In this document: piece by piece, positions 10,985-22,165 of the stretch
Layout: each line of letters opens with the position of its first letter
Numbering within the stretch: position 1 is the first letter of the stretch
Origin: Manis javanica
Lineage: Eukaryota; Chordata; Mammalia; Pholidota; Manidae
Assembly (NCBI RefSeq): GCF_040802235.1
Contig: NC_133169.1
Span: 41,113,034 to 41,177,033, forward strand
Direction: 5' to 3'
DNA length: 64,000 nt
The notes under the pieces: generated by a model
Seen by the model: the letters and a program-made list of their open reading frames with translations, nothing else
What the model was told of the DNA's origin: nothing
The model's database searches: none
Position numbers and translations under genes: made by a program

Positions 10985-13790
10985 CATCATTAACATAACT
11001 GACATATAACTGTGTTGAAACTTAATGTGCACAGTGTTCTGTTTTTATATACTTATATATTGCAGAATGACTGTCACCACAGCTCAGTTAAAACCTCCAT
11101 CGTGGCTTATAGTTCCCATTTCTTTTTATGGTACAATCACTTAAGATCTACTCTTAGATACTTTCAGGTATACAATATAGGCTTGTTAACTAAATCACAG
11201 TTCTGCACATGAGATTCTCACAAATTATGCATCCTCTAACTGGAAGATTTTACATTTTTGAACACATCTCTCACTTTGCATACACTTTTGAACACATCTC
11301 TCACTGACCCTGGTAACCATGACCCTTTCTTTCTATGAGTTCAATTATTTAGATTACATTTACGAGCTATATCATGAAGTATTTGTCTTTTGGTAGAATT
11401 CTCCAGTGAAACCAACAGGTAATGGCTTTTATTTCTTGGGAGTTTTTGATTAATGACTTAGTCAAGTAAAACATTATTGATATACTCATATTTTCTCTTT
11501 ATTAACTGTTCAGTCTTGGCAAGTTCCACATTCCTAAGAATGTATCCATTTCTTGTAGTTTATCAAATATGTTGTCATATAACTGTTCATAGTAATCTTT
11601 TGTGATCTTACATATGGATGTGGTATCAATTGTAAGGCTTTATGTGTTTCATTTATAATGTGTTCACTCTTTTCCTTCTTAGTCTAGCTAAGGTTTCATC
11701 AATTTCATCTTTTCATTATGCCACTATAGTTTCATTAATTATTCTTATCATTTTTCTTGTCTCCATTTCATTTACCATCTCAGGTCTTTGTTATTTCCTA
11801 TTTTCAGCTAACTTTGATCTTAGTTTGTTGGTATTTTACTAATTCCTAGAGATGAAAAGTTAGATTATTTGACATCTTGTTGTTTTCTTACTGTAGGAAT
11901 TTGTACATATAAATGTCCCTCTAAGAACAGCTTTTGCAATGTCCCACAGATTTTTGTATGTTGTGTTTCTGTCTCCATTTCTTTTGAGATTTTTTACTCT
12001 TCTTTTAATTTCTTCATTAATCCATTGTTGTTCATGGGTTTGTTAAGTTCCTATAATTTAAAATCTCACAGGTATCCTGTTGATTTCCAATTTCATATCA
12101 TTGGTGTTGTAAAAGCTACCTGGTATAATTTCAACCTTCTTAAATTTTCTAGACTTGTATTATGTCTTTACATGTGGTCTCTCCTGGAGAATGTTCTGTA
12201 TGTACTTAAGAAAAATGCTTATTCTGTTTCTGTAGGATGGAATGCCATAGGAATGTTCATTAGGTCACTTGATTTAAAGTACAGTTCAAGTGCAATGTTT
12301 CTTCATTGATTGCAATTATACATTCCTGAATGTAGAATATTGAATTTCCCTAGTATTATTGTACAATTGTGCTTTTCTCTCTTCACATCTGACATTTAAG
12401 GGACACAATCATTGGAGCATATATATTTGTTGTTATATTTCACTGGTGAACTGATTCTTTTCACATTATATAAGCACTTGCCTTGTCTCTTGCTAACACT
12501 TTTTGGCTTTAAGTCTGTTTTCTCTGATACAAGTATAGTAATCCTAGCTTTCTTTGGTTTAAAGTCACTTTGAATATCTTTTTTTTGACACCTTCCTCCT
12601 TGTGCACATATGTCCTTAAAGCTGAAATGAATCTTTGGTAGAAAGCAGACACTTAGGTCTTATATTTTTATCCATCCAGCCACTATCTATCTTTCAATCG
12701 TTAAATTCAATCAATTAATATTTCAAGTCAACATCTATATGTAAAGACTTTATGATGCCATCATACTGTTTTCTGTTTCTTTATATTTCCATTGTTTCTT
12801 TTTCCTCTGTTTCTACTTGCTTTTCTAAAATTGTGAGTTTACATGGTATTGTTTGATTCCTTTCCCTTTATCATTTGCATGCACTGTAGGTTTTAGCTAT
12901 GAGGTTACCACAAAACTTACATAAAATATACATAACAGTCTATTTCTTTGTAACAATTTAACTTTGATCAGATACAAAAATTATATAATTTTATATTTTC
13001 AAAGCCACTATTTACTTCTTTTAATATTGTGCATTCATTGACAAATTATGATAGCTTTTTTTGTTACTCAGGTCCTTTTACTTTTAAACTACAATTAAAT
13101 GGATAACACACCATTATATTACATAATTAGAAGAAGATACATTTATCCTTAGCAGTGTGTTGTATATACACATAGGTCTTTCTATTACTAATTAGTGTCC
13201 TTAACTTCAGCCTGATTTCCTACTTTCAGGCTTCCCTTTATATTAGGTCTACCAGTGATGGTCGGCTTCAGCTTTTGCTCATTTCCCAACACATTGAATA
13301 TATCATCCCTTTCTCTTATGGCCTGTAAAGTCATTGCTACAAAATACATTGACAGCTCTATGGAGAGTCCCTTATAAGAATTTTTCTCTTAATTTTTTTA
13401 AAGATTCCCTGTCTTTAATTCTTTACAGTATTATAAATAATGAGGTGATGTGCTATCTTACAAACTTGGATGTATAAATCTCTTTCCAAGCTTATGAAAT
13501 TCTTAGCTATTATTAATGTTAATAGACTTTCTGATCTTTTTTCCCTCTCCTTCTGGAATTCCAGCAATTTGGATATTGGACTTTTTAGATTCTGTACTAG
13601 AGATCACATGGGCTTTCTTCACTCTGCTTCATTCTTATATCTTTGTACTCCTCTCGGTGAGTTATTTCAGATTTTCTCCTTCTATTATGGAATATTTTTC
13701 TCTTTAGTCTATTGTGCTGTTGATGTGTCCCATGGCTACTTTAATTTAATTTCATTGAATTTCTCAGCTACAGAATTTATGTTTCATTAT
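10985..13790 (-). mobile_element. Older L1 LINE, 3' portion (split by a younger L1)
   Basis: On the minus strand this carries an L1 3' end (10985-11395), then, after an internal deletion, decayed ORF2 endonuclease sequence (about 11400-12580; the antisense of 'tcccacagatttttg' and 'tctcctggagaatgttctgtatg' lies at about 11940 and 12180) and ORF1-like sequence (to 13790). It continues at 19962-21235 beyond the younger L1. The words 'cagctacagaatttatgtttcat' on the left and 'tttattacttctatcttgttcctaaatttctcattt' on the right join into one ORF1-region segment. Frames are broken throughout. The plus-strand frames of 146 codons (11869-12309) and 116 codons (13470-13820) are antisense shadows. Confidence 0.8.
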
Positions 13791-13818
13791 ATATATATAT
13801 ATATTTATTTATTTATTT
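13788..13818. repeat. (TA)n / (TTTA)n tract at L1 3' junction
   Basis: A run of TA repeats passes into TTTA repeats. It marks the inverted poly-A tail of the minus-strand L1 that follows and blurs the left target-site duplication. Confidence 0.8.
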
Positions 13819-14183
13819 GATAAGAGATCTTTATTATTATTATTATTTTGGTATCATTAATATACAATTACATGAGGAACATTATGATTACTAGGCTCTC
13901 CCCTTCACCAAGTAACCCCCACAAACCCCATTACAGGCACTGTCCATCAGCATAGTAAGATGCTATAGAATCACTACTTGTCTTCTCTGTGTTGTACAGC
14001 CATCCCCATGCCCCCCAGCCCCCACATTACACATGCTAATCATAATGCCCCCTATCTTTTTCCTTGCCCTTATCCCTCCCTTCTCACCCAATCTCCTCAG
14101 TCCCTTTCCCTTTGGTAACTGTTAGTCCATTCCTGGGTTCTGTGAGTCTGCTACTGTTTTGTTCCTTCCGTTTTTCTTTGTTC

Positions 14184-17100
14184 TTATACTCCACATACCA
14201 GTGAAATGATTTGGTACTTGTCTCTCTCTGCCTGGTTTACTTCACTAAGCATAATACCCTCTAGATCCATCCATGTTGCTGCAAATGGTAGGATTTGTTT
14301 TCTGCTTATGGATGAATAATATTCCATTGTGTATATGTACCACATCTTCTTTATACATTCATCTACTGATGGACGCTTAGGTCACCTCCATTTCTTGGCT
14401 ATTGTAAATAGTGCTCTGAGAAAAATAGGGGTGCATCTGTATTTTTCAAACTGGGCTGCCGCATTCTTAGGGTAAATTCCTACAAGTGGAATTCCTGGGT
14501 CAAATGGTATTTCTATTTTGAGCATTTTGAGGAATCTCCATACTGCTTTCCACAATGGTTGAACTAATTTACTTTCCCACCAGCAGTGTAGGAGGGTTTC
14601 CCTTTCTCCACAACCTCACCAACATTTGTTGTTGTTTGTCTTTTGGTTGGTGGTGATCCTTACTGGTGTGAGGTGATATCTCACTGTGGTTTTATTTTGC
14701 ATTTTTATGATGATTAGTGATGTGGAGCATCTTTGCATGTCTCTGTTAGCCATCTAAATTTCTTCTTTAGAGAACTGTCTATTCAGCTCCTCTGCCCATT
14801 TTTTAATTGGATTATTTGTTTTTTGTTTGTTGAGGTGTTTGGGCTCTTCATATATTTTGAATGTCAACCCTTTATTGGATCTGTCATTTATGAATATATT
14901 CTCCCATACTGTAGGATACCATTTTGTTCTATTGATGGTGTCCTTTGCTGTACAGAAGCTTTTCAACTTGATATAGTCTCACTTGTTCATTTTTGCTTTT
15001 GTTTCCCTTGCCCGGGGAGATATGTTCATGAAGATGTCACTCATGTTTATGTCCAGGAGATTTTTGCCTATTTTTTTTAAGAGTTTTATGGTTTCATGAC
15101 TTACATTCAGGTCTTTGATCCATTTCGAATTTACTTTTGTGAATGGGGTTAGACAGTGATCCAGTTTCCTTCTATTACATGTAACTGTCCAGTTTTGCCA
15201 GCACCATCTGTTGAAGAGACTGTCATTTCCTCATTGTATGTCCATAGCTCCTTTACTGAATATTAATTGACCATATAGGTTAGGATTAATGTTTGGAGTC
15301 TCTATTCTGTTCCACTGGTCTGTGGCTCTGCTCTTGTGCCAGTACCAAATTGTCTTCATTACTGTGGCTTTCTAGTAGAGCTTGAAATTGGGGAGTGAAA
15401 TCCCCCCCCACTTTATTCTTCCTTCTCAAGATTGCTTTGGCTATTCGGGGTCTTTGGTGGTTCCCTATGTATTTTAGATCTATTTGTTACTGTTCATTGA
15501 AGAATGTTGTTGGTAATTTGATAGGGATTGCATCAAATCTGTATATTGCTTTGGGCAGGATGGCCTTTTTGACAATATTAATTCTTCCTAGCCAGGAGCA
15601 TGTGATGAGTTTCCATTTGTTAGTGTCCTCTTTAATTTCTCTTAAGAGTGTCTTAAAGTTTTCAGGGTAGAGGACTCTCACTTCTTTGGTTAGGTTTATT
15701 CCTAGGTATTTTATTCTTTTTGATGGAGTTGTGGATGGAATTGTTTTCCTGATTTCTCTTTCTATTAGTTCATTGTTAGTGTATAGGAAAGCCACAGATA
15801 TCTGTGTGTTAATCTTTTATCCTGCAACTTTGCTGAATTCTGATATGAGTTCTAGTAGTTTTGGATTGGAGTCTTTCGGGTTTTTTATGTAAAATATCAT
15901 GTCATCTGCAAATAGTGACAGGTTAACTTCTTCTTCACCAATCTGGATTCCTTGTGTTTCTTTTTGTTCTCTAATTGCCGTGGCTAGGACCTCCAGTACT
16001 ATGTTGAATAACAGTGGGGAGAGTGGGCATCCCTGTCTTGCTTCCGATCTCAGAGGAAAAGCTTTCAGCTTCTCACTGTTCAGTATGATGTTGGCTGTGG
16101 GTTTTTCGGATATGGCCTTTTATTATGTTGAGGTACTTGCCCTCTATGCCCATTTTGTTGAGAGTTTTTATCATGAATGGATGTTGAATTTTGTTGAATG
16201 TTTTTTCTGCATCTATGGAGATGATTATGTGGTTTTTGTCCTTCTTTTTATTTATGTGGTGGATGATGTTGATGGATTTTTGAATGTTGTACCATCCTTG
16301 CATCCCTGGGATTAAACCCACTTGGTCATGGTATATGATCCTTTGATGTATTTTTAAATTCAGTTTGCTAATATTTTGTGAGTATTTTTGCATCTATGTT
16401 CATCAGGGATAGTGGTCCGTAATTTTCTTTTTTAGTGGAGTCTTTGCCTGGTTTTGTTATTAGTGTGATGTTGGCTTCATAGAATGAGTTTCGGAGTATT
16501 CCCACCTCTTCTATTTTTTGGAAAACTTTAAGAAGAATTGGTATTATATCTTCCCTGTATGTCAGATAAAATTCTGAAGTAAATTCATCTGGTCCAGGGG
16601 TTTTGTTCTTGGGTAGTTTTTTGATTACCGATTTAATTTCTCTACTGGTAATTGGTTTGTTTAGATTTTGTTTTTCTTCCTTGATCAGTCTTGGAAGGTT
16701 GTATTTTTCTAGGAAGTTGTCCATTTCTTTTAGGTTTTCCAGATTGTTAGCATATAGGTTTTCATAGTATTCTCTAATAAGTCTTTGTATTTCTGTGGGA
16801 TCCATCATGATTTTTCCTTTCTCGTTTCTGATTCTGTTGATGTGTGTTGATTCTCTTTTTCTCTTAATAAGTCTGGCTAGATGCTTATCTCTTTTGTTTA
16901 TTTTCTCAAAGAACCAGCTCTTGGTTTCATTGCTTTTTTCTATAGTTTTATTCTTAATTTTATTTATTTCTTCTCTGATCTTTACTATGTCCCTCCTTCT
17001 GCTGACTTTCAGCCTCATTTTTTCTTCTTTTTTGAATTTCAGTAATTGTGACATTAGATTATTCATTTGGGATTCTTCTTCTTTTTTTAAATATGCCTGG

Positions 17101-18012
17101 ATTGCTATATACTTTCCTCTTAAGACTGCTTTCATTGCATCCCACAGAAGTTGGGGCTTTGTGTTATTGTTATTTGTTTCTTGACATTGTTGCCATATAT
17201 ATTGCTTGATCTCTATTTTAATTTGTTAATTGATCCTTTGATTATTTAGGAACGTGTTGTTAAGCCTCCATGTTTTTGTGAGCCTTTTTGTTTTCTTTGT
17301 ACAATTTATTTCTAGTTTTATACCTTTGTGGTCTGAAAAGTTGGTTGGTATAATTTCAATCTTTTTGAATTTACTAAGGCTCTTTTTGAGGCCCAGTATG
17401 TGGTCTATTCTGGAGAATGTTCCATGTGCACTTGAGAAGAATGTATATCCTGTTGCTTTTGGATGTAGAGTTCTATAGATGTCTATGAAGTCCATCTGTT
17501 CTAGTGTGTTGTTCAGTGCCTGTGTGTCCTTACTTATTTACTGTCTGGTGGATCTATCCTTTGGAGTGAGTGGTGTGTTGAAGTCTCCTAAAATGAATGC
17601 ATTGCATTCTATTTCCTCCTTTAGTTCTGTTAGTATTTGTTTCACATATTCTGGTGCTCCTGTGTTGGGTGCATATATATTTATAATGCTTATATCCTCT
17701 TGTTGGACTGAGCCCTTTATCATTATGTAATGTCCTTCCTTATCTCTTGTTACTTTCTTTGTTTTGAAGTCTATTTTGTCTAATACTAGTATGGCAACAC
17801 CTGCTTTTTTCTCCTTGTTGTTTGAATGAAATATCTTTTCCCATCCCTTGACTTTTAGTCTGTGCATATCTTTGGGTTTGAGGTGAGTCTTTGTAGGCAG
17901 CATATGGATGGGTCTTGCTTTTTATCTATTCTATTACTCTGTGTCTTTTGATTGGTGCATTCAGTCCATTTACATTTAAGGCTATTATTGAAAGATATGT
18001 ACTTATTGCCAT
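14184..18012 (-). pseudogene. L1 ORF2 (endonuclease-reverse transcriptase), broken
   Basis: ORF2 protein nicks target DNA with an APE-like endonuclease and copies L1 RNA from the nick. Reading right to left, an ATG at 18012 opens 'SIIALNVNGLNAPIKRHRV', soon stopped. Endonuclease pieces follow at 17903-17538 ('IINIYAPN', 'ILGDFNT') and 17495-17226 ('RIDHILG', 'SDHKGIKLE'). The RT lies at about 16900-15800: '[10 protein letters not shown]' near 16600, 'ITKPGKD' near 16450, and the catalytic core 'LFADDMIFY' at about 15893-15920. The C-terminal part ends with 'ISLVCGV' and a TAA at 14184-14186. The full span of 3829 nt is close to the 1275 codons usual for L1 ORF2 but is not a multiple of three, in line with net frameshifting. 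The longest clean piece is 255 codons (17135-16368). Confidence 0.85.
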
Positions 18013-18099
18013 TGCAGGCCTTAGATTTGTGTTTACCAAAGGTTCAAGGTTGGCTTCTTTAATATCTTCCTATTTAACTTAACTTGCTTTTTGAGCTAT

Positions 18100-19167
18100 T
18101 ATAAACACTGTCTGATGATTCTTTATTTCTCTCCCTTCTTATTTCTCCACCTCCATTCTTTGTATGCTGTGTATTTTATACTGTGCTCTTTTGTGTTTTC
18201 TTTGACTTCTTTAGTGGGTAGTTGATTTTATTTTTTGCCTTTAGTTAGTATTTGGTTGGTCTGTTTTCTTTGCTGTGATTTTATTTTCTCTGGTGACATC
18301 TATTTAGCTTTAGGAGTGCTTCCATCTAGAGCAGTCCATCTAACATACCCTGTATAGGTGATTTGTGGGAGGCAAATTCCTCAACTTTTGCTTGTCTGGG
18401 AATTGTTTAATCTCTCCTTCATATTTAAATGATAATCGTGCTGGATATAGTATTCTAAGTTCAAGGCCCTTTTGTTTCATTGCATTAAGTATATCATGCC
18501 ATTTTCTTCTAGCCTGTAAGGTTTCTGTTGAGAAGTTTGATGGTAGCCTGATGGGTTTTCCTTTGTAGGTGACCTTTTTCTTCTCTCTAGCTGCCTTTAA
18601 AATTCTATCCTTGTCCTTGATCTTCTACATTTTAATTATTATGTGTCTTGGTGTTGTCCTCTTTGGGTCACTTCTGTTGGTGGTTCTGTGTATTTCTGTG
18701 GTCTGAGTGACTATTTCCTCCCCCCGTTTGGGGAAGTTTTCAGCAATTATTTCTTAAAATACACTTTTTATCCCTTTTTTTCTCCCTTCTTCTTCTGGTA
18801 CCCCTATAATGTGGATATTGTTCCTTTTGGATTGGACACACAGTTCTCTTAATGTTGTTTCAATCCTGGAGATCCTTTTATTTCTGTCTGCATCAGCTTC
18901 TTTGCATTCTTGTTCTCTCGTTTCTAATCTATCAGTGTCCTCTTGTATCTCATCCATTCTGCTTTTAAATCCTTCCAGAGATTGTTTTATGTCTGTATTC
19001 TCCCTCCTTAGCTCTTGCATATTTTTCTGTAAGTCCATCAGCATGGTTATGACCTTACTTTTAAATTCTTTTTCAGGAAGATTATTTAGGTCTACCTCCC
19101 CAGATTCCTTTTCAGGGGAGACTGTCTGTGTTTGTCTGATGTGTTTCAAATTCTTCTGCCTTTTCAT
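18100..19167 (-). pseudogene. L1 ORF1 (RNA-binding chaperone), broken
   Basis: ORF1 protein is a trimeric coiled-coil RNA-binding protein that packages L1 RNA. I place the start at the ATG of 'MKRQKNLKHIRQ' (19167) because this fits L1 ORF1 starts; an upstream in-frame ATG at 19293 lies in 5' UTR-like sequence. A charged helical coiled-coil stretch follows ('LMDLQKNMQELRREN', 'RMDEIQEDTDRLETREQE'), then 'NNIHIIGVPEEE', the conserved entry to the RRM. The frame stops at 18754 after about 138 codons. The remaining RRM and C-terminal part is present in other frames with stops, so no functional product is expected. Confidence 0.8.
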
Positions 19168-19169
19168 GG

Positions 19170-19950
19170 CAATAGAGATAGTTGTGGGTAGATGGCACGT
19201 GTCAGCTGGGCAACATCCCTTCTTGCTACTTTGCAGCCTTCCTCTCCAGGGAAAACAGTGACCTCTAGTGGCCTGTGCTGGGCAGCTGTGCACAGATGGG
19301 GTCTCTTTATTTTTGCCTGGCCTCTGTGTAGGAAGCTCTGTGCTCTGTTGCTGTGGGCTCCTCTAAGGCGAGGTTGTACCAGAGCGGGAACAGGTGGGAA
19401 GCTGTTTATATCAGTGTGGGGACTTGGAGCTGCACTGCTGCCCAGGGGGTTAGGGCATCCAGAGTTCCCCGGGTTCCCATCTGCAGAGCTGATTGTGCTG
19501 GGACACCTCCATCCAGCTGTGAGGTCCCTGTCCCTTTAAGACTTTCAAAGGACACTCACTTTTCTTTGTTCCAGGGGTGCAGGCTGCAGGGACCCCCTCA
19601 TAGGTTTTACTGCCCTGTTCCCCTAGTATCCAGCACCCCACGCACTGTGTGTCTGCGCTCTGGTGCGGATGGCTGGGGGTGGGTGTTTAGCAGTCCTGGG
19701 ATCCCTCTCCCTCCCTGCTCTGACTCCTCTCCTCCAGCCAGTAGCTGGGGTGAGGGGCGCTTGGGTCCTGCCGGGCTGTGCTTGTATCTTACCCCCTTCA
19801 CAAGGCGCTGGGTTCTTGCAGGTGTAGATATAGTCTGGCTGTTTCCCTGTATCTTCTGGTCTCTTTTTTCAGAATAGTTGTATTTGTTTTATTTTCAAAC
19901 ATATATATGTTTTTGGAGGAGATTTCCACTGCTCATGCCGCCATCTTGGC
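19170..19950 (-). promoter_or_regulatory. L1 5' UTR (internal promoter region)
   Basis: A GC-rich leader about 780 bp long on the minus strand runs from the 'CCAAGATGGCGGC' start (about 19937-19951) to ORF1. The AAGATGGCGGC word is the YY1-type site that sets L1 transcription start. The frames seen on both strands inside it (174, 115, 64 and 63 codons) are GC-driven and not genes. Confidence 0.7.
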
Positions 19951-19961
19951 TTCACCCTGAT

Positions 19962-21235
19962 CATATTTTATTACTTCTATCTTGTTCCTAAATTTCTCAT
20001 TTGGATTTAGACTTTTTCATGATGTCACTGAATTATCTTTCAATGTTTCTTCTACCTCATTGTGTTTTCACAGCTATTTTGAATTTTTTAGCAGGTAAAT
20101 CTTAGATCTCCATGTCTTGGGTTTGGTTACTGGAAGATTTTTGTGATATTTTCATAATGTCATGTTATTCTGATTTGTCATATGATTTGGAGTTTTTGTC
20201 ACTGTTTTTGCATAAGAGGCAGCAGTTATCTCCTCCCAAATTTATTAACTGCATTCAGGATAGGAATACCTTTTATCAGTCCTGCAATGGATTTTGAATT
20301 TTTTATCAGCACTTATATAGACACATATACTTCATGCTTCTTCCTCTCTCTTGTGACAAAATTTTTAACTTTGTGTGTTTTCTCTCAGTCCTAGAATGAA
20401 CCAGGTGAACAGCTATAGCATCCTTTTTATTCTCTTTATGACACACTATTGCTCAAGTTTGTGGTTTTCCCTTGCCTGAAGCCCTGTAACTATCTTCTCT
20501 GTGTGATCCTTCTTTCCTAGTAAATAATGCTCTAGCCACCACCCTCAGCCAAATTCAGAGGTAGAGAGAGGTTTCATACAGTGTGCTAAGTTTGCCTGTG
20601 GGGCTGGTAGAGGTTCAGTGCATTCATTTTCCTTTGCTCATGGAAGGACTCCTGACTAAATCTACAGTGTAATCACTGGAATGGCAACATTTTCAGACCC
20701 TGTTAGAACTTTATATGCTGTTTCCTCAATCTTTACCCTCCCCCAAATATGGAGCCCAGTTAATACACTGGAGGCTGTGCAGAGTCATGAGTCTCTCTGG
20801 CAGTGTCCCAGACAGCTGGGGAACTAGTTGCTCACTAATCTGATATCTTTTACTCCACCTAAGACATTGTGAGCTATCTCATTACCCTTAAGCTGTTCTG
20901 CCTTAGGGGATAGATGATGCTACTAAGTCACACAGTTCTTAGCATCTCCAGTGCATCCACGTTTGTATTTTCATTATGATCCAATGTGCTGGTATTCTTC
21001 TCTGGAAATCCAGGCTTACATGAAGGCTCTTTCATCCACAGGTGGCTGTCAAACCACCACTGAGTAGGTGCTCCTGGACCGTGGTCAGGAGGGCCCAAGT
21101 ACATTTCAGTCTCCCGTGGCTTCCACTGTTAATACTGAAGTACATTTGTTTGTAAATGGATGCTGAATTTTTGTTTTTGGAGGGGGTGGACAAAAATTAT
21201 GGATATCTTAAGCCACCATCATCCTGACATTCCTG
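19962..21235 (-). mobile_element. Older L1 LINE, 5' portion
   Basis: This is the continuation of the element at 10985-13790, on the far side of the inserted younger L1. It begins with ORF1-region sequence ('tgaattttttagcaggtaaatcttagatctccatgtcttggg' at about 20076-20120 is the antisense of a conserved ORF1 part) and passes into a long 5' UTR ending near 21235 with 'taagccaccatcatcctgac', a decayed antisense of the L1 start. No open frame of note. Confidence 0.7.
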
Positions 21236-21239
21236 CAAA

Positions 21240-21615
21240 ATGATCATATATATAGAAAAATTTTAAGATTTCACAAGAAAAAGCATGAAAAATTGCTAGA
21301 ACCAAAGTCACAGACCATAAAAGCATGCGAAAATCAATTGTTACTAGTCACTAGCTAAGACTTATCTGAAAATGAAATTTATAAAATAATTCCATTTGTA
21401 ATACTGTCAAAAATACAATTATTAGAGATGAACTTATCCAGTGAGGAAAGAAATAATGATGATGCCAATATACAGAGACATTTTGTGTCCATGGATTTGA
21501 ATACTTAATTTTAAGGAATCAATATTACCTGGGATTATCTAACTATTTCATACAATTTCTACCCAAATCACAATGAAGTTTTTACAGAAATAGAAAAATC
21601 TATGTGGAGTCTCAG
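21240..21615 (+). mobile_element. Old L1 LINE, ORF2 RT-region part
   Basis: The plus strand shows decayed RT-downstream sequence: 'aaaatcaattgttactagtcactagc', then 'cttatctgaaaatgaaatttataaaataattccatttgtaat' (21361-21403), a well-conserved L1 ORF2 stretch. It is cut near 21615 by another element and resumes near 22166. All frames are broken. Confidence 0.7.
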
Positions 21616-22165
21616 AGAGACTGTGTATTAGGATTATCCAGAAAAACACAACTGTTAGATAAGACAAATAGGTCTACAGATCAATAGATAGCTAGAAAAC
21701 ACTTATATTTATAAAGATATGGGTATTTATTTATTTAAGTAATTGACTCAAGCAATTTGGAGGCTGAGAAGTGCTTTGAGTTTCACATAGAAGCTTGAGA
21801 CCCCCAAGCCTGTAGTGAAGCCTGAAAGCTTAGACTCCAGAGAGCCCAGTGTCTGGATCCCGCACAGAGTCTGAAGGCCTGAGAACGAAGAGCACCAAGG
21901 GCAGCAAGTCGGTGCGGCCCCAGGGTCTGTGGAGAGAGAGCTGATTCTCCCTTTTGTGCACTTTTCTTCTATTCAGGCCTTTGCTAGTTTGAGTGATGCC
22001 CGTCCCCTTTGGGAAGTGAGTCCTCATTACTCAGTCTGCCCATCCAAATGCTAATTTCTTCAGAAAAATTCTTCATGGATGCACCTAGAAGTAAAGATTC
22101 AGCAGACATCTGGGCAGCAAGTGAGCAGTCATGTGACACATGAAGTTAACTATCAAAGTCCTAGA
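21616..22165. mobile_element. Interspersed element of about 550 bp inserted in an L1 (family not named)
   Basis: The flanking L1 stops at about 21615 and resumes at about 22166, so this block is an insertion. It opens with 'tgtattaggattatccagaaaaacacaac', then an AT-rich part with 'aattgactcaagcaatttggaggctgagaag', a GC-rich middle (21840-21950) and an end with 'gcaagtgagcagtcatgtgacacatgaagttaactatcaaag'. I know this consensus as a common medium-repetition element of placental mammals but cannot name its family safely. The 65-codon minus-strand frame inside (21830-22027) is incidental. Confidence 0.6.

Larger units (their letters stand above)
13805..19960 (-). mobile_element. Near full-length L1 LINE (younger, inserted into an older L1)
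   Basis: About 6.15 kb with all L1 parts in order on the minus strand. The right end starts as a full-length L1 5' UTR (GGTGAAGCCAAGATGGCGGC near 19958). Then come a GC-rich 5' UTR (about 19170-19950), ORF1 (from 19167), ORF2 (18012 to 14184), a 3' UTR and an inverted A-rich tail at 13805-13818. The open stretches are long for a dead L1, but stops and frameshifts interrupt both ORFs, so it cannot move by itself. Its insertion splits an older L1 of the same orientation. The level of damage suggests middle age rather than recent activity. Confidence 0.9.

Noticed and set aside
13788-13850. CRISPR-like or regulatory repeat
   Set aside because: It is only TA, TTTA and ATT simple sequence at an L1 tail. 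No array of spaced palindromic repeats occurs in the window.
14733-15080. Plus-strand frame of 115 codons
   Set aside because: It is the antisense of L1 ORF2. Its Phe/Leu-rich content comes from the A-rich L1 sense strand. The same holds for plus-strand frames at 15899-16315, 16795-17184, 18809-19261 and 57901-58179.
19353-19877. Plus-strand frame of 174 codons
   Set aside because: It lies in the GC-rich L1 5' UTR, antisense to the element, and open length there follows from composition.
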